From Cepaea nemoralis (Eukaryota; Mollusca; Gastropoda; Stylommatophora; Helicidae): 64,000 nt of DNA. Shown here piece after piece: positions 1 through 10,785 of this stretch (positions are counted from its first letter, which is position 1; each line of letters begins with the position of its first letter). Position numbers and translations under genes: made by a program. Location: NCBI GenBank assembly GCA_014155875.1, contig JACEFZ010026859.1, positions 242,036 to 306,035 of the forward strand, written 5' to 3'. The notes under the pieces were generated by a model. It was not told where the DNA came from and searched no databases. It saw only the letters and a program-made list of their open reading frames with translations.

Positions 1-540
1 TCATTTCTGTTGTGATGTTATCTGCACCGGGGGCCTTGCCAGCTTTCATATGCTTAAGAACATTTCGAACCTCCATCTCCAAAATTGGCGGTCCTTCATT
101 ATTAAATCTAATATCATACTGTTCGTCTCTGTTATCATCATAAAGGTGTTTCACATAATCTGTCCATACATGTAGAATCTGGTCTTTTTCTATTATGATT
201 TTGCCATCTTTAGTTTTTAGACACCCTGTTGATGTACTTGTTCTTTTATTAGTAAGTTCCTGAATTCTTTTGTGCACTAATTTAGTATTTTGACTGTTGT
301 GTTGGTTTTCAATTTCTAAGCACTTTTCCTCAAGCTATGATTCCTTTGCCTCCTTACATAATATTCTGACTAGTCTGTGAATTTCTTCATATTTGACAGA
401 ATTATTTTTGTTGAGTCTTCTTGTTTCCATGAGGTGTAAAATTTCTTCAGTCATCCATTTCTTACGACCCACCTTCTTTAATTTTGGAATAGTTGTTTCT
501 GCAGCCACATTGATTGAATTCTTCAACGTTTCCCATTGAT
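1..540 (-). mobile_element. RTE-type LINE fragment (linker and start of RT domain)
   Basis: On the minus strand the reading frame runs from WMTEEILHLMETRR near 460 to a KAGKAPGADNITTE block near 20-60. That block is the first conserved motif of LINE reverse transcriptases. One in-frame TAG near 335 breaks it. The spacing (RRL region, LEIENQ, YDDNR, then KAPGAD) matches the endonuclease-RT linker of RTE elements. The fragment continues beyond the left window edge. It is dead and serves no host role that I can see. Confidence 0.8.
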
Positions 541-624
541 CTTTAAGCGAATCATGATGTACTAGGCACTTTTAAAGAGGTAGTTTGCCGTTGCTTTCCT
601 CTATGGCAGTTGTCCATAAAGGAT

Positions 625-890
625 ATGCGAATAAAAATATTTTTTTTCTATGTAGTCACCACTGCGATCAATGCACACCCTGCAGCTCCAATGAAGTGTT
701 AGAGTCCTGTAGAAAAATCAACTCTGGGGTCAGTACTCAGTGTGCCTGACCCGGTCGTGAACGGTCCATCACAGAAGTCACGCTGTTGTAAAACTTCCTA
801 CTCCACTCATACACATGCTGGACAGAAAGGCATGCATCACCATACTGAACCCTCATTTGCCGATGAAGTTTATAGGTTTCACCACTTCAG
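625..890 (-). mobile_element. Mariner-family transposase relic, internally deleted
   Basis: Minus-strand translation near 740-880 gives RVQYGDACLSVQHVYEW followed by a decayed RSRPGQ, the helix-turn-helix and GRP-like hinge of mariner transposases. Near 640-700 another frame gives SGDYIEK, the mariner C-terminal signature. The catalytic core between them is missing, so N- and C-termini are fused in a MITE-like relic. The C-terminal part is recognisably the same subfamily as the relic at 12241-12500. Debris of the local SINE family lies at about 572-640. Confidence 0.6.
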
Positions 891-2270
891 TGATCAGAAC
901 ACGGATAACAGAACGCTGCTTCTGGAATTGGATTACCACGACTTATGACTGAATCGAAATTGTCACATGTATTATCATTTGTATGTCTCATTACATATTT
1001 TGCATAGATTTTGAGCCATCTGCCGGGGGCAAAAAAGAAAATCCTAACCTGCACAGTTCGCGGCGATTGCACTAGCCAGGCGGCCTTAATTCTTCAGGCT
1101 CAAAGACCCCTCTGCCATACACCGCAAGGTACTATCTTGGCAGTCAATGACAGTTTTTGAGCCATATATTAGTTCTCTTTACAGCTTAAAATATAGTGTT
1201 CTTGCTTGCTTGTGTTCGCTGGCTATGAACTCCAGCGCAAGGTCCTGTATGTCGGATGTAAACATCATGTTGTCCAACATCAATGTGATGTCATACAGGT
1301 CTGAGGTTTGTGTGAGTATCCGTTGTCCCATGTCTGGTTTATTGGTGTGCAGGCAGATCTCTCCGACTTCGGAAGAATCAGCGATCCTATTACGTTAGCC
1401 AGGACCCCGAAAGGATCTGTTGCCCAGGACGCACGACTAGGACGTGTTAGTAGGTCTTGGCCAGTATAAAACCTGGCCCTGGAGCCCTGGAAACACCTCT
1501 GCCTCCCATTGTTCTTTTAAAAGCTACTCTGGCAGAGCAATTCTCATGTAAATGGATACAATGTGCTGGAAACTCTAGATCCCGTGCTCATGTTCCACAA
1601 TCGATGACGCTCTACACAGCCGATGATCTTACTATTGTCTATTGAGGAAAAAAGGAAATGTGCATTGTACTTTTTGCTTTTCTCCAAGATGGTTTTCATA
1701 CTGAACATATGCTCCCTTGCACCTCTGCTCTGCTTGAAATTTGCCTGAACTTCTCGTAATTTACATTCTAGCTGTATTTTCATTCTCTCATTTTCTAACT
1801 GCATTAAAAAAACCCAGTCGTCATAAATACAATTTTGCACGATTTCTTGGTCTGCCGTTTTCACCTTAATCTTTCCAGTTGTCACGATGTACAACAGCGC
1901 CCCCCCCCCCTCCCTTTTAAAAAACAAAAAACAAATACCTCATCACGTGACCAAAGAAAGCAATTAGTCTCTTTCGTAGAGTTCTATATAATGTTCTAGT
2001 TTCACTAACCTCTTCGAGGCAATCGTTGTTTGTTACTCTGGCAGTCCTAAGAATTCACAAAATTCGTCTCAGAAACTACATTTCTGTTGCGTATAAGTTC
2101 TTCCTAATTTGTTAATTGATACTCCAAGATTCACTGCCAGACAGCAAACCGGGGTTTGTATAATATTTCAGCATTCTTTGTTACATTAAATGAAAGTATC
2201 ATGAGTTGGGGCTGCTCACAACATCCTGCAAAGAGCATTGTTTATATACATTGACTTGACTTTGTGTGCA
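891..2270. other. No recognisable gene
   Basis: I recognise no family here. The longest open frame (minus, 1544-1927, 127 codons) contains a weakly coiled-coil-like stretch but matches no domain I know and has no clear start. A C run lies near 1901-1911. The adjoining 1.4 kb is probably intronic or intergenic DNA upstream of the acid phosphatase exon. Confidence 0.4.
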
Positions 2271-2313
2271 CACTGTTTACATATATTGACCTGACTTCGT
2301 ATGCACTTCTCAG

Positions 2314-2485
2314 CCTGGTCAAGCTGTACTTGTACGCTGCCCACGACACTTCCCTCACGCCCATGATGGAAGCTCTGGGCATCTGGGACTTCGCCTGGCC
2401 ACCGTTTGCTGCCAACATCATTTTTGAACTGTACTTCCGAGAGCGGGATTCGCACTACTTTGTGCGGGTGCTCTATTGCGGACAG
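2314..2485 (+). CDS. Histidine acid phosphatase, internal exon (partial gene)
   Basis: The exon encodes 57 codons beginning LVKLYLYAAHDTSL and ending VRVLYCGQ. AAHDTSL carries the HD dipeptide whose Asp is the proton donor of branch-2 histidine acid phosphatases; the PPFAA and ELYF blocks that follow match prostatic/lysosomal acid phosphatases. These are secreted or lysosomal phosphomonoesterases that form a phosphohistidine intermediate; the N-terminal RHG motif is not in this exon. The 3' edge is a good donor (CAG|GTATGT at 2485/2486), leaving the frame at a codon end. The 5' edge fits an AG acceptor at 2312-2313, with one base completing a split codon, although its pyrimidine tract is weak. 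No neighbouring exon of the gene was recognised within the window, so it is either a long-intron gene or an orphan exon. Which member of the family it is cannot be told from one exon. Confidence 0.75.
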
Positions 2486-2689
2486 GTATGTCCCTAATGA
2501 TTGTTTTGTTTGAGAATTTACTTTGCTGGTAATGGGCGACGGGGGAGTTTCTCATTTTGTTCATTCATGGGATGATTAATCGTCTTAAGCAACTTCCCGT
2601 ATTTGACATGGGTTTATATTCAGTAGTTTTCCCTATGCAACTCACTTTAATTATATACATAATTCAACAAGTCTGCTACGATATTATTA

Positions 2690-3125
2690 ACTTATAAGTG
2701 AAGAGTGTTCTGTGCAATAAGTCATTGTCCTTGAAAGTTAGAAAAATAGTTCTTGCATGTTAGATAGAACCAATTTTAATATACGGCTGCGAATCCTGGG
2801 CAATTAGCAAACAGGCAAAAAATAATTGGAAGTCTTGGAGATGTGGTTTTATAGACGAATGCTGAAAATTAATTGGACAGCCAAAATGAGCAATCTGGAT
2901 ATTTTAAGGGAAGCTTCCTGGCAAAGACAACTTATCACAAACATCAGAAAGAAGCAGTCATCATTTCTTGGTCACATTATAAGAAGACACAAACTGGAAC
3001 ATTCTATGACAATCTGGAATATTTGTGGAAAATACAGGTATTTGTGTTGAAGACAGGCATGCTTCGTGCAGAGTCTCTTGCTTCACTGAAAAATAATGCA
3101 AAGATAGAATGCATTCGTTGAATCT
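2690..3125 (+). mobile_element. RTE LINE fragment (post-RT C-terminal region)
   Basis: A frame near 2700-2815 reads NKSLSLKVRK, then ILIYGCESWAISKQ, the conserved post-RT segment of RTE proteins. After a shift near 2820 it continues EMWFYRRMLKINWTAK and LGHIIRRHKLE. The equivalent intact order is seen at 11640-12050. It has at least one frameshift and one stop, so it is a dead 5'- and 3'-truncated copy. Confidence 0.8.
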
Positions 3126-3480
3126 TTTCTCTCAGATCATGCCGGTGTGTTGGGAAATGAGCAGACGGACATATTGACTGTATCTACACAGTTGGTTGGG
3201 GGGGGGGGGGGGGGGGTGCACGATAAGGCGTATGTGGCCAGATTTCTCAGGGGTCATGTGTAAAGTGTCGAAGAACAGACACACCATCGTGGCCTGACGA
3301 GATTGGTGCTTCATGGAGTAACCAAAGGCCCTTAGTACTCCGAGGAAAATCCAGACAAAGACATAATCAGATTACATTTGATACCATTAGTACTGGGACT
3401 CTTGGCTGGTTGGTGAAGATGAGCTCGCGTAATGTGCATGGATATGTCCTGAGTGCTGTTATATCGGTTCTTTACTTAAC
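3126..3480 (+). mobile_element. I-superfamily LINE 3' fragment (RNase H end)
   Basis: Translation starts SDHAGVLGNEQTD, the final RNase H motif (HAGxxGNExAD) of I-type LINEs, and is interrupted by a G homopolymer (about 3199-3216). The following sequence around 3350-3470 (dated by the phrase cctgagtgctgttatatcgg) resembles the 3' ends found at 25685-25900 and 31650-31870. It directly follows an RTE fragment with no spacer. Confidence 0.65.
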
Positions 3481-3503
3481 ACAACATACTGCTATTTCTT
3501 CTT

Positions 3504-3863
3504 TTGTCGAAACTTAGTAAAAAATGACACTACTTTGAAGATAAGTGTTTGTCGAAACTTAGGGGAAAATGATACTAATGTGAAGACAAGAGTTTGTCGA
3601 AACGTAGGGAAAAATGACACTACTGTGAAGACAACAGTTTGTCGAAACTTAGGGAAAAATGATACTAATGTGAAGACAACAGTTTGTCGAAACTTAGGGA
3701 AAAATTATACTAATGTGAAGACAAGAGTTTGTCGAAACTTAGTGAAACATGACACTACTGTGAAGACTAGTGTTTGCCGAAACTTAGTGAAACATGACAC
3801 TACTGTGAAGACTAGTGTTTGCCGAAACTTAGTGAAAAATGAAACTACTGTGAAGATAAGTGT
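3504..3863 (+). repeat. 45-bp minisatellite, about 8 units
   Basis: Eight head-to-tail units of 45 bp, each beginning GTTTGTCGAAACTTAG and ending GTGAAGACA or similar. Because 45 is divisible by three, seven units stay open as a repeated 15-residue peptide (VCRNLGKNDTNVKTT with variants). Substitutions are scattered and many alter the peptide. There is no sign of selection, so a non-coding array is the simpler reading. Confidence 0.9.
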
Positions 3864-4039
3864 CTGTTTGTCACATCCTATTTGTTTATTATTATTTTTC
3901 AGCCCAAGGTTCTTCGGGAAGCTTCGGGCTCATTGATATCCTTCAATGATTTCAGAAGGATTCTACAGAGATACAGATTACCACACTTCTTGTACAATCG
4001 CACCTGCATGATACAGTATATGACTTAGAATTCGATAAA

Positions 4040-4575
4040 CGTCCCGAGATTAGTAAATGTGCTAACATTCAGTATATCTTCAGATCACGTAGATATCCCG
4101 GGATTAGTAAATGCGCTAACATTCAGTATATCTTCAGATCATGTAGATATCACGAGATTAGTAAATGTGCTAACATTCAGTATGTCTTCAGATCTCGTAG
4201 CTATCCTGTGAAGAGTAAGTGTCCTAAAATTCACAGAATCGACTACAGTTCCGGGATAAGAAAATATGCTAAAAGTCTGTACATATTCAGATTGACTAAC
4301 ATTCCCTGGATCAGAAAATGTCCTAACATTCAGTATGTCGTTAGATTCAGTAACAATCCCTGATAAGTAATTGTGTTAACATTCAATGTATCTTAATTTG
4401 CAGTGAAGTGATCGGACATGAGTATATGTTTAGATTCAGTAAATGTCCGATATTAGTTCGTTTCCAAACATTCAGGATATCTTTAGGTTCAGTAACTGTT
4501 CGGGATTAGTAAATATCCTTACATTCAGTACATCTTTAAACTCAGTAACTTTCTAGGAACAGTAAATGCCCTAAC
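4040..4575 (+). repeat. 54-bp degenerate minisatellite, about 9-10 units
   Basis: Units contain a core GGATTAGTAAATG, then CTAACATTCAGTAT and a TCTTCAGAT segment. The first four starts (4043, 4097, 4151, 4205) are exactly 54 bp apart. Later units drift and gain indels. It sits only 180 bp from the 45-bp array but shares no motif with it. Confidence 0.85.
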
Positions 4576-4582
4576 ATGTCAC

Positions 4583-4985
4583 AAGACGGAGCAAAGATTG
4601 CAAGAATAGCATGGATTTTCTACTCAGGGCACGCAGGAGATGTGTGGGACAATGAACAGGATGATAGATCAGCTGCAGTTGCCCCTCTGGGAGGCAGAGC
4701 TACTTTATGATAAAGTGCTGTCGTGAAAACTCTCTGGAATCGAGTGGAGAGTGCAGCTGGACAGACGAAGATTACATTTATGGATAGATTGGTTCAGAAG
4801 GGAGTGAGCGGAAGGACTGACAATACTCAAGGCGTAGAAGAAAAGCCACGGGGACTTTTAATAAAATGTCCCTTGGAATAATCATCAGAGGAACAGTTTA
4901 GTGGCTTTTGAAGAGAGGGAATGTGTAAGAAAGTCCCGAGTGCCGTGATGTTGATTCTTAAATTCATTATTCAGTATACATTGAG
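4583..4985 (+). mobile_element. I-superfamily LINE 3' fragment (RNase H end)
   Basis: The frame reads ARIAWIFYSGHAGDVWDNEQ, then DRSAAVAPLGG before stops. This is the RNase H strand and HAGxxxNExxD motif followed by the short C-terminal tail of I-type LINEs. The terminal segment near 4940-4975 (aagtcccgagtgccgtgat) matches the 3' ends at 3450, 25715 and 31660. It is dead through stops and frameshift. Confidence 0.7.
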
Positions 4986-5099
4986 TACATGATTTCGGAA
5001 TTATCAACGTCCTTACATCTGTTCGTGCTGTTTGCTTTAGTCGCTTAACAAGTCGCTTAGCAAGTCGCTTAAAAGTCGACAGGGTCGACTTCATTGAAT

Positions 5100-5312
5100 G
5101 GGTTTTATCCCATATGGCTCAGTCTCTTTCCGCAGCGAACTGCCGAAAGCATCACACAAAGCAGGAATTCCATAGCTCCAGCGACAACCCCCAGGAATCT
5201 CCAACAAAAATGCACACGTGAACCCAAGGACGCAGCCCAGAATCGAACCCACAACCTTCGAAGCACGAGTCAGACGGCTTGATCACTTCGCCACGGAAAC
5301 TCCCTCTGTGTA
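5100..5312 (-). mobile_element. tRNA-derived SINE
   Basis: On the minus strand an A box (GTGGCGAAGTGATC, near 5285-5298) is followed by a B box (GGGTTCGATTCT, near 5240-5251) with tRNA-like spacing. An unrelated body extends to about 5100. The promoter is RNA polymerase III type 2. It is not a functional tRNA gene, because the acceptor stem does not close and there is a non-tRNA tail. Confidence 0.7.
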
Positions 5313-5544
5313 CTTTAGTGTAGGGCAGTACCATTTAGGACCTTTTCATGGGTCTCGGGTATATAGTGTTTGGCCTATATTTTTATAAACCAATCGGCAT
5401 TAGGAATGGTGTGGTCATATCCATGCCGGCTGTCTTGATTTCCCCAAATATTTCCTGGTACACATTTAACTCTGTTTAAAAAACCTGTCTCATTGCGAAT
5501 TCGTATCCATGATACGGTAGGTGATTGTCTGCCACGGTTACCCA

Positions 5545-5850
5545 GCGCCAAGAGACGGAATCTAAATAAATTAACGGAGACTAAGACACAAAGACAGCTT
5601 ATCACAAGGATCAGCAAGAGGCAGCAGATATTTGTTTGCCCTATCATGAGAGGAGAAAGACTGGAACGTGTTGTGACAACTGGAAACATTTGTGGAAAGA
5701 GGGATAGAGAGAATATTCCTGACAGTCTTGTGTCATGGCTTGGAATGGCGTCAGCACACGAATTGATACATCCTGTTCGAGACCACAGGTACGGAGAAAT
5801 ATCACCAAAGCCAATCGGCAAGACACAAGATGATTGATGATGTCAATGAC
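5545..5850 (+). mobile_element. RTE LINE 3' fragment
   Basis: The frame gives QRQLITRISKRQ, IMRGERLERVVTTGNICGKR and SWLGMASAHELIHPV, in the order of the RTE C-terminus seen at 11880-12090. It ends close to a gatgattgatgatg stretch, a typical short-repeat RTE tail. It is truncated at the 5' side and carries substitutions. Confidence 0.75.
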
Positions 5851-6003
5851 AAGTTTAGTCACAGTTACGGCTAAACGTTGCTAGAATAGGACAATACTTC
5901 CCAGTGAGTATTTAGATTCTAGGAATATTTAACGTTTCATGGAGACACATAGTCATAATCTGCGGGCTACGGGAGCAATCTGATTCTTTCATAAATTCCT
6001 GTA

Positions 6004-6004
<1 letters not shown>

Positions 6005-6083
<79 letters not shown>

Positions 6084-6143
6084 GAGAGAGAGAGACTGAG
6101 AGAAAGAGAGAGAGAGTGAGAGAGAGAGAAAAGAGAGAGAGAT

Positions 6144-6203
<60 letters not shown>
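6005..6203. repeat. Imperfect (GA)n microsatellite
   Basis: About 200 bp of GA dinucleotides with scattered interruptions. Long Ser/Leu frames on the minus strand are only the translation of (TC)n. Confidence 0.95.
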
Positions 6204-6205
<2 letters not shown>

Positions 6206-6234
6206 CCTACAGATTGTGGCACGTGTTATAAACA

Positions 6235-6545
6235 GATTATCGTTGATCGATTAATCAATCAGTTAGTCAGTCAAGTGTATGAATATATCTTGCTTAACAG
6301 TCACTGTTGCAAGGTATGTTAATATTATATTTTTGATAACTTTGATTCTCGTTGGTGAATCATTTAATCAGTCGGTCAGTCAACCAGTTTATGGACACTT
6401 CAAGCTTGGCGATCACTGTTTCAAGGTATGTATATATTAAGCATAATTACGTCGTTTCTCGTCAATCAATCAGTAAGTAGGATTTATGGACCTTTCAAGC
6501 GTAACAGTCACTAGTACAAAATGTGTATATATTGTATGCATTTTG
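6235..6545 (+). repeat. About 105-bp degenerate tandem repeat, 3 units
   Basis: Three diverged units each contain an AATCAATCAGT-like block, a TATGGAC/TATGAAT block, a CACTGTT block and AAGGTATGT followed by TATATT. The unit length is about 105 bp with indels. Confidence 0.6.
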
Positions 6546-6639
6546 TTAATAAATAATGTGAATTAACATAAATTTATAATATATCAAAGAGTGCTTACAT
6601 TATATACGAAGGAATTTACATCGACAGAAAATGAGTTTG

Positions 6640-6890
6640 TGAGTAAATGATTGAGTAAATGATAAATGATTGAGTAAATGATAAATGAGTGAATGAGTAA
6701 AGGATTAGGTGCATAAACGAGTGAGTGAGTAAATGATTGATTGATATAACAATTAAGTGAGTAAGTGATTGTTGAGTGAGTTAATGTTTCAGTGAGTTAA
6801 TGATTAAGTAAATAAGTGAGTACATTAATGATTTAAGCGAGTTAATGATTGAGTGAGTTATTGAATGAGTGAATAAATGACAGACAAATA
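6640..6890 (+). repeat. Degenerate TGAGTAAA-type simple repeat
   Basis: A run of words such as GAGTAAATGATTGAGTAAATG with drift to GTTAATGATT. It is low complexity and non-coding. The next ~500 bp (6891-7400) hold no feature that I recognise. Confidence 0.75.
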
Positions 6891-7409
6891 ATCAAAATGC
6901 AGCAAAGGGAAGTAAGCTTAACTGTTCAGTTTGGCGAAACTTCAAACAGAACCAACATCAAGTCACTATAAAGGCAGCTCCGCTTGATGACACATAAGAA
7001 TATTCTAAAAACTGCCCCACGAAGAGTCCAAGAAAACCACGAATCTTCAATGGAAACCATGCCACAATCAACGGGTAATTAACTCGTGTACCGTGCGACG
7101 CGATGTTGCATTGTTCTTGTACCCACCTTGGGGGTTTCAAATGAGAGGGCTGTTAAACTTGTCGAAAAACAAGGACCTTTTACACCTACCCGCGTACCTG
7201 TGACCCATAAACCAATCACATCAAGGTATGTAGAAGATGCGATTAACACCGCAATACTCAACAATCAGGTTTCCCCAATTATTCTTTCCGTGAAACCTTA
7301 AAAGACCCTCAGGTTACACGAGACTTGGACTGGGATTTAACCTTCTATTTCATGCTTACTGTTGGAAATGGATAATATTTTAGATTTTGAAAATGCAACC
7401 AGTTGTTAA

Positions 7410-7700
7410 ATCATTGAAAAGGAAAGACTTAAATGGTTCGGTCATCTAGGAAGAATGAAGCCAATGCCACCAGCAGCAAGTGCATACAACATGAGGATAG
7501 AAACATCAAGCGACACGGGAAGACCATGACGAAGATATATCGACGGAGTCACCAAGACCCTAAAAACCTACAACATCTCAGCATACCAAATGACCGACCG
7601 AGCCCTAGTTCGTAAACCAATCATCAAAAAAGCCTGCGACGCCTAAAGGCAAAAGGCAGTGAACGACAAAAGAAAGAAAGAAAGGAAGAAAGAAAGAAAG
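7410..7700 (+). mobile_element. LINE 3' end with (GAAA)n tail
   Basis: The frame ERLKWFGHLGRM (7412 onward), then GRP..RYIDGVTKTLK and ACDA followed by a stop near 7647 is the terminal segment of RTE-type proteins (KWFGHxxRM ... GRPxxRWxDxV). A (GAAA)n tract at about 7665-7700 directly follows. It is 5'-truncated, with a 1-bp shift inside. Confidence 0.7.
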
Positions 7701-7719
7701 TGCAATATGATAAGGTTTT

Positions 7720-7968
7720 CCCGGCAGCTAAATGGATTTGGCTGCCTGCGGGCATTTTCACATTGCACACTCGCCAGACTCGGTACTGCTCGACCACGTC
7801 TGTCCCATCATGCACCAGTAACTCACCCAACGGTGCAGACCCACTGAGTCTGTCCGGCTGCTCGTTTGCCACCCCATCAGCATGTCCTGAGGAAAAGAGC
7901 CAACATATGCTTACTGACTTTGATTTGTTAATAGCATTTTCGTATTGCATCCATAATGTAACATTCAC
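7720..7968 (-). mobile_element. I-superfamily LINE RNase H fragment
   Basis: On the minus strand LFSSGHADGVANEQPD (near 7820-7895) matches the closing RNase H motif, followed by LSGSAPLGELLVHDGTDV. The catalytic residues upstream are missing. It lies immediately after the plus-strand LINE tail at 7410-7700, in opposite orientation. Confidence 0.6.
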
Positions 7969-8139
7969 GAAATTATAGCTGACAACGTGTCAGAATGTTG
8001 TGGGAATTATTTGCAAAGAAAAGGCGACGAGAATGTAAACTGGCTACTCTAATTCCTATGCCGTGACCTAGAATTTGTGAATGCTTTTATACATCACATA
8101 ACAACAGCAGTATCTGCAAGGGAACTACCTTTTGTAAAA

Positions 8140-8870
8140 TGAAATCAATAACGTGGCAGCAATATTATATATTTTTTACATGAAATCAACAACGTGTCTG
8201 TAATATTATATATTTTTTTAATGAAATCAAAAGAATGGCTGTAATATTATCATTGGCACCTTGCCGTCTTGACAGACGATAGTTTGTGCTTCAAAAAGGC
8301 ATAATAACTTTTACCAATGGCGGTAGCGAATGTGACTGGTAAGGCCAATTCGCGCAGTAAATGTTCGTTCACAGTGGGTGCATGTGAACACGTGGTTATG
8401 TCCACCATCATGCACAATCTTACGTCTCACACGCTCGGTGTGTGACTTATCTGCAATAATTTTCTCGTTTGTCTTTATTCCATTTCTGATGTTTGCCCTC
8501 CATGCAATACGTTCAGCGGCGACTTGCTCACAATGTGCATTATCAATGCCTGTATCAGTCATGTCCCACTTACACACATCTTTGTATCGTAGTAGAGGCC
8601 GACCCTGAGATCTCTTACCCATCTGTAATTCACCAAAAAAGATGTCCTTTTGTATTCTACCATCATATTTCCTCCTGTAATATTATATATTAAAAAAAAA
8701 ATGTAATCAACGTGGCTGTAATATTATATAATGATATATTGATAAATGAAATCAACAACGCGGCTGTATTATTATTTATTTTTTAATGAAATCAACAACG
8801 TGGTTGTAATATTATACATTTTAAAAATAAAATCAAACGCGTGGCTGTAATATTATATATTTAAGATGTT
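8140..8870. repeat. A+T-rich minisatellite interrupted by a LINE insertion
   Basis: Units of roughly 50-60 bp contain ATGAAATCAACAACGTGG, CTGTAATATTATATA and a T run. About 2-3 units lie at 8140-8250 and 4-5 at 8674-8870. The array is split by the RTE 3' end at 8251-8673, so the array is older than that insertion. Confidence 0.8.
8251..8673 (-). mobile_element. RTE LINE 3' end with C2H2-like finger
   Basis: The minus-strand frame reads KYDGRIQKDIFFGELQMGK, GRPLLRYKDVCKWD, VAAERIAWR and ends CTHCERTFTARIGLTSH, a CxxC-x12-HxxxxH finger at the extreme C-terminus. The same end occurs at 30833-31237 (plus), 37100-37300 (plus) and 62099-62400 (minus). The 103-codon terminal frame has no disruption. 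The 3' UTR stops at AAGGTGCCAATG. It interrupts a minisatellite. Confidence 0.85.
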
Positions 8871-8879
8871 TCTTTTTTA

Positions 8880-9750
8880 TCTGAGGTGTGCTCGCTTTGA
8901 ATTAAAGAGTAGTCCAATTCACGTACACTGGACTTAATTTTGCGTGTGGATTAGCTTTCTCTATTACCAGTGTCCCTTGCCATTAAGCGAGCCCGCTCCT
9001 CCTTCAGAGGTATTTGAACTCTACGTCCCCAAGTCAAGGACTATAAGTCAACATTTAGTCCAACTGATGGGTATAGGGGTTGAACCCGTTGCCACGACAT
9101 CAACACACCAGATGTTTAAGAAAGGACGCTCTTATTCATTCCGTCGTGCTGGACTCCATTATTAATTATATAATAACATAAAGGAGACTATCAGTGATAC
9201 AAGCCCTTGGCTGTCTAGCAGACATCTGAGAGTGAGTACTGTATTCATATGACCAGCGCGAGGAAGCAAACTTTTGTGGCAGATGTTTTGGGAATATCAC
9301 GAAAGGAGAAGTCGCCAACCATTGAAAGGATTTCTGTTCTCAAAAATTGCTGTCTGATTGCTCTTGGGCTGAAATTATACAATGCCCTGTTTCTTGCTCG
9401 CCGTTTTAATGTCATCTGTGTGCATTACTGTGTGTAATAATAAGAACGGTTGTTATCCATCTTGGCTTCAGATTCGGCAAGTCAGTTATAGTGAAGATCG
9501 CAACCAGGAATAAAAACTCGCTTTTAATTTACGACAGAAATCATAGAAATAGACAGCCGGAGATCAGTAATTCCTATTGCCGTCTCTGTAATTTCTTCAA
9601 CAGAAACAATATGATTTCTGTTCACAGTTTAATAAGTAAGTAACTGCTTCATTTTTTGACAATTCAGAAGTCAAATCAAGTATAAACCGGAACAGCACAA
9701 AATGATGAAATAATTAATATGCCACCAAATTACGAAGAAAATAGACACAT
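8880..9750. other. No gene; possible decayed tRNA-SINE at 9050-9165
   Basis: The only pattern is a B-box-like word (GGTTCAACCCC on the minus strand near 9070-9085) with tRNA-like sequence upstream on that strand. The A box is poor, so the SINE call is weak. The rest shows no recognisable coding or repeat structure. Confidence 0.3.
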
Positions 9751-9757
9751 TCTGAGT

Positions 9758-10150
9758 TGAAGCAACGGACGATGTGCTACCATTTTGTATTGTGATTGTA
9801 CTAGATGGCTCGACAATCAGCAATAATTATCGCCAAAACGTCATACCCTTAAAAGAAAGTCATGAAGTCGGAGAAAAACGAAAAGTGCCCACGTAATGCA
9901 CGTACATGTATTTAATGTACGATAATTACAAATGCGTAAATGATAAATTCTAAGATGAAGCAAGGAATTGGTACTGTTTTATATTGCGAATGATTTTGAG
10001 AACCGGCAAGCAGCAACAATTATCGCCAAAGCGTGAAAGCTTTTAAAGAATGCCATAAGTCGTAGAAAAATGAAAGAAAAAGTGCAACTAGGGCGTGCCA
10101 CGTAAATGTAGTTAAATTAAAATACAATAATTACAAATGACTTTAACGGA
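9758..10150 (+). repeat. 198-bp tandem duplication, diverged
   Basis: Two units start with TGAAGCAA at 9758 and 9956. They share AATTATCGCCAAA, a CGTAGAAAAA/GGAGAAAAA block, a GTGCCCACGTAA/GTGCCACGTAA block and AATTACAAATG near each end. Divergence is substantial, so the duplication is old. Confidence 0.75.
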
Positions 10151-10261
10151 CACAACGGAAAAGGTTCTCAACAGAGAATGTTCAATTGTTTTAAAACACT
10201 GAATAGTAACGAAACTGATAATTCCATGTGACAATACGTGAAGCGAATTTTGGATAATCCA

Positions 10262-10520
10262 CTACACATGTGCCGGCTTCGTGGCTTAGAGGTTAGCGAC
10301 TTCTCTCCGTAATCTCGTATACTGTCGTAGGTAACGTGATGATGGTGAGAATCAGCAGTGGTTCGAATCGCATCGGTAACTTACGGGGTATGTGAGCCGG
10401 CCGCTCAGAAAGCAATGGCAAATTACTGAGCGTAATATTGCCAAGAAATCAACAGACAGCCGAAAGATGCTGGTGTTGGAAGCGATGTCCTGTAAAGGAT
10501 ATGCAAAACATACATACGAT
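10262..10520 (+). mobile_element. tRNA-derived SINE (family S1)
   Basis: The A-box-like TGGCTTAGAGGTTAGCG and the B box GGTTCGAATCG lie about 80 bp apart. The body follows with CGCTCAGAAAGCAATGGCAA, then TTGCCAAGAAATCAAC, GATGCTGGTGTTG and the end CCTGTAAAGGATATGC. The same body recurs at 11139-11372, 11389-11625 (minus), 19365-19480 (minus), 38090-38310 and 38691-38925, which defines a family. Confidence 0.8.
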
Positions 10521-10785
10521 ATTACACATGTCTGTAACCCTTATTGTTTTATATGAATCTAAAGATAATTTACTGTTAGAAAGTTAAAAATGCAACAATA
10601 CATATTAATTTCACGTCTGCTATTTCTCTTAGTGTGGCCCTGAATTCCGCTTGAGTTACTTACGTAACTTACCTCATGAGATAGAAATGATGTATAGTTC
10701 GTCTGGTCAGCTCTTCGTGTACGTAAGGTCTTTCAGTGTGTTTATTACTATAATTGGATAGCCGAGAAAAGGTGCAAATGATTGC
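10521..10785. other. No recognisable feature
   Basis: 265 bp of A+T-rich sequence without coding potential or repeats that I can identify. Confidence 0.4.

Noticed and set aside
1544..1927. 127-codon minus-strand frame as a gene
   Set aside because: No domain, no start context, no splice borders; composition is unremarkable.
3504..3863. CRISPR-like array
   Set aside because: Units are contiguous 45-bp repeats without unique spacers, in a eukaryotic genome.
5100..5312. Functional tRNA gene (also 10262, 18302, 18690)
   Set aside because: A and B boxes exist, but acceptor stems do not pair and long non-tRNA bodies follow; SINEs explain them better.
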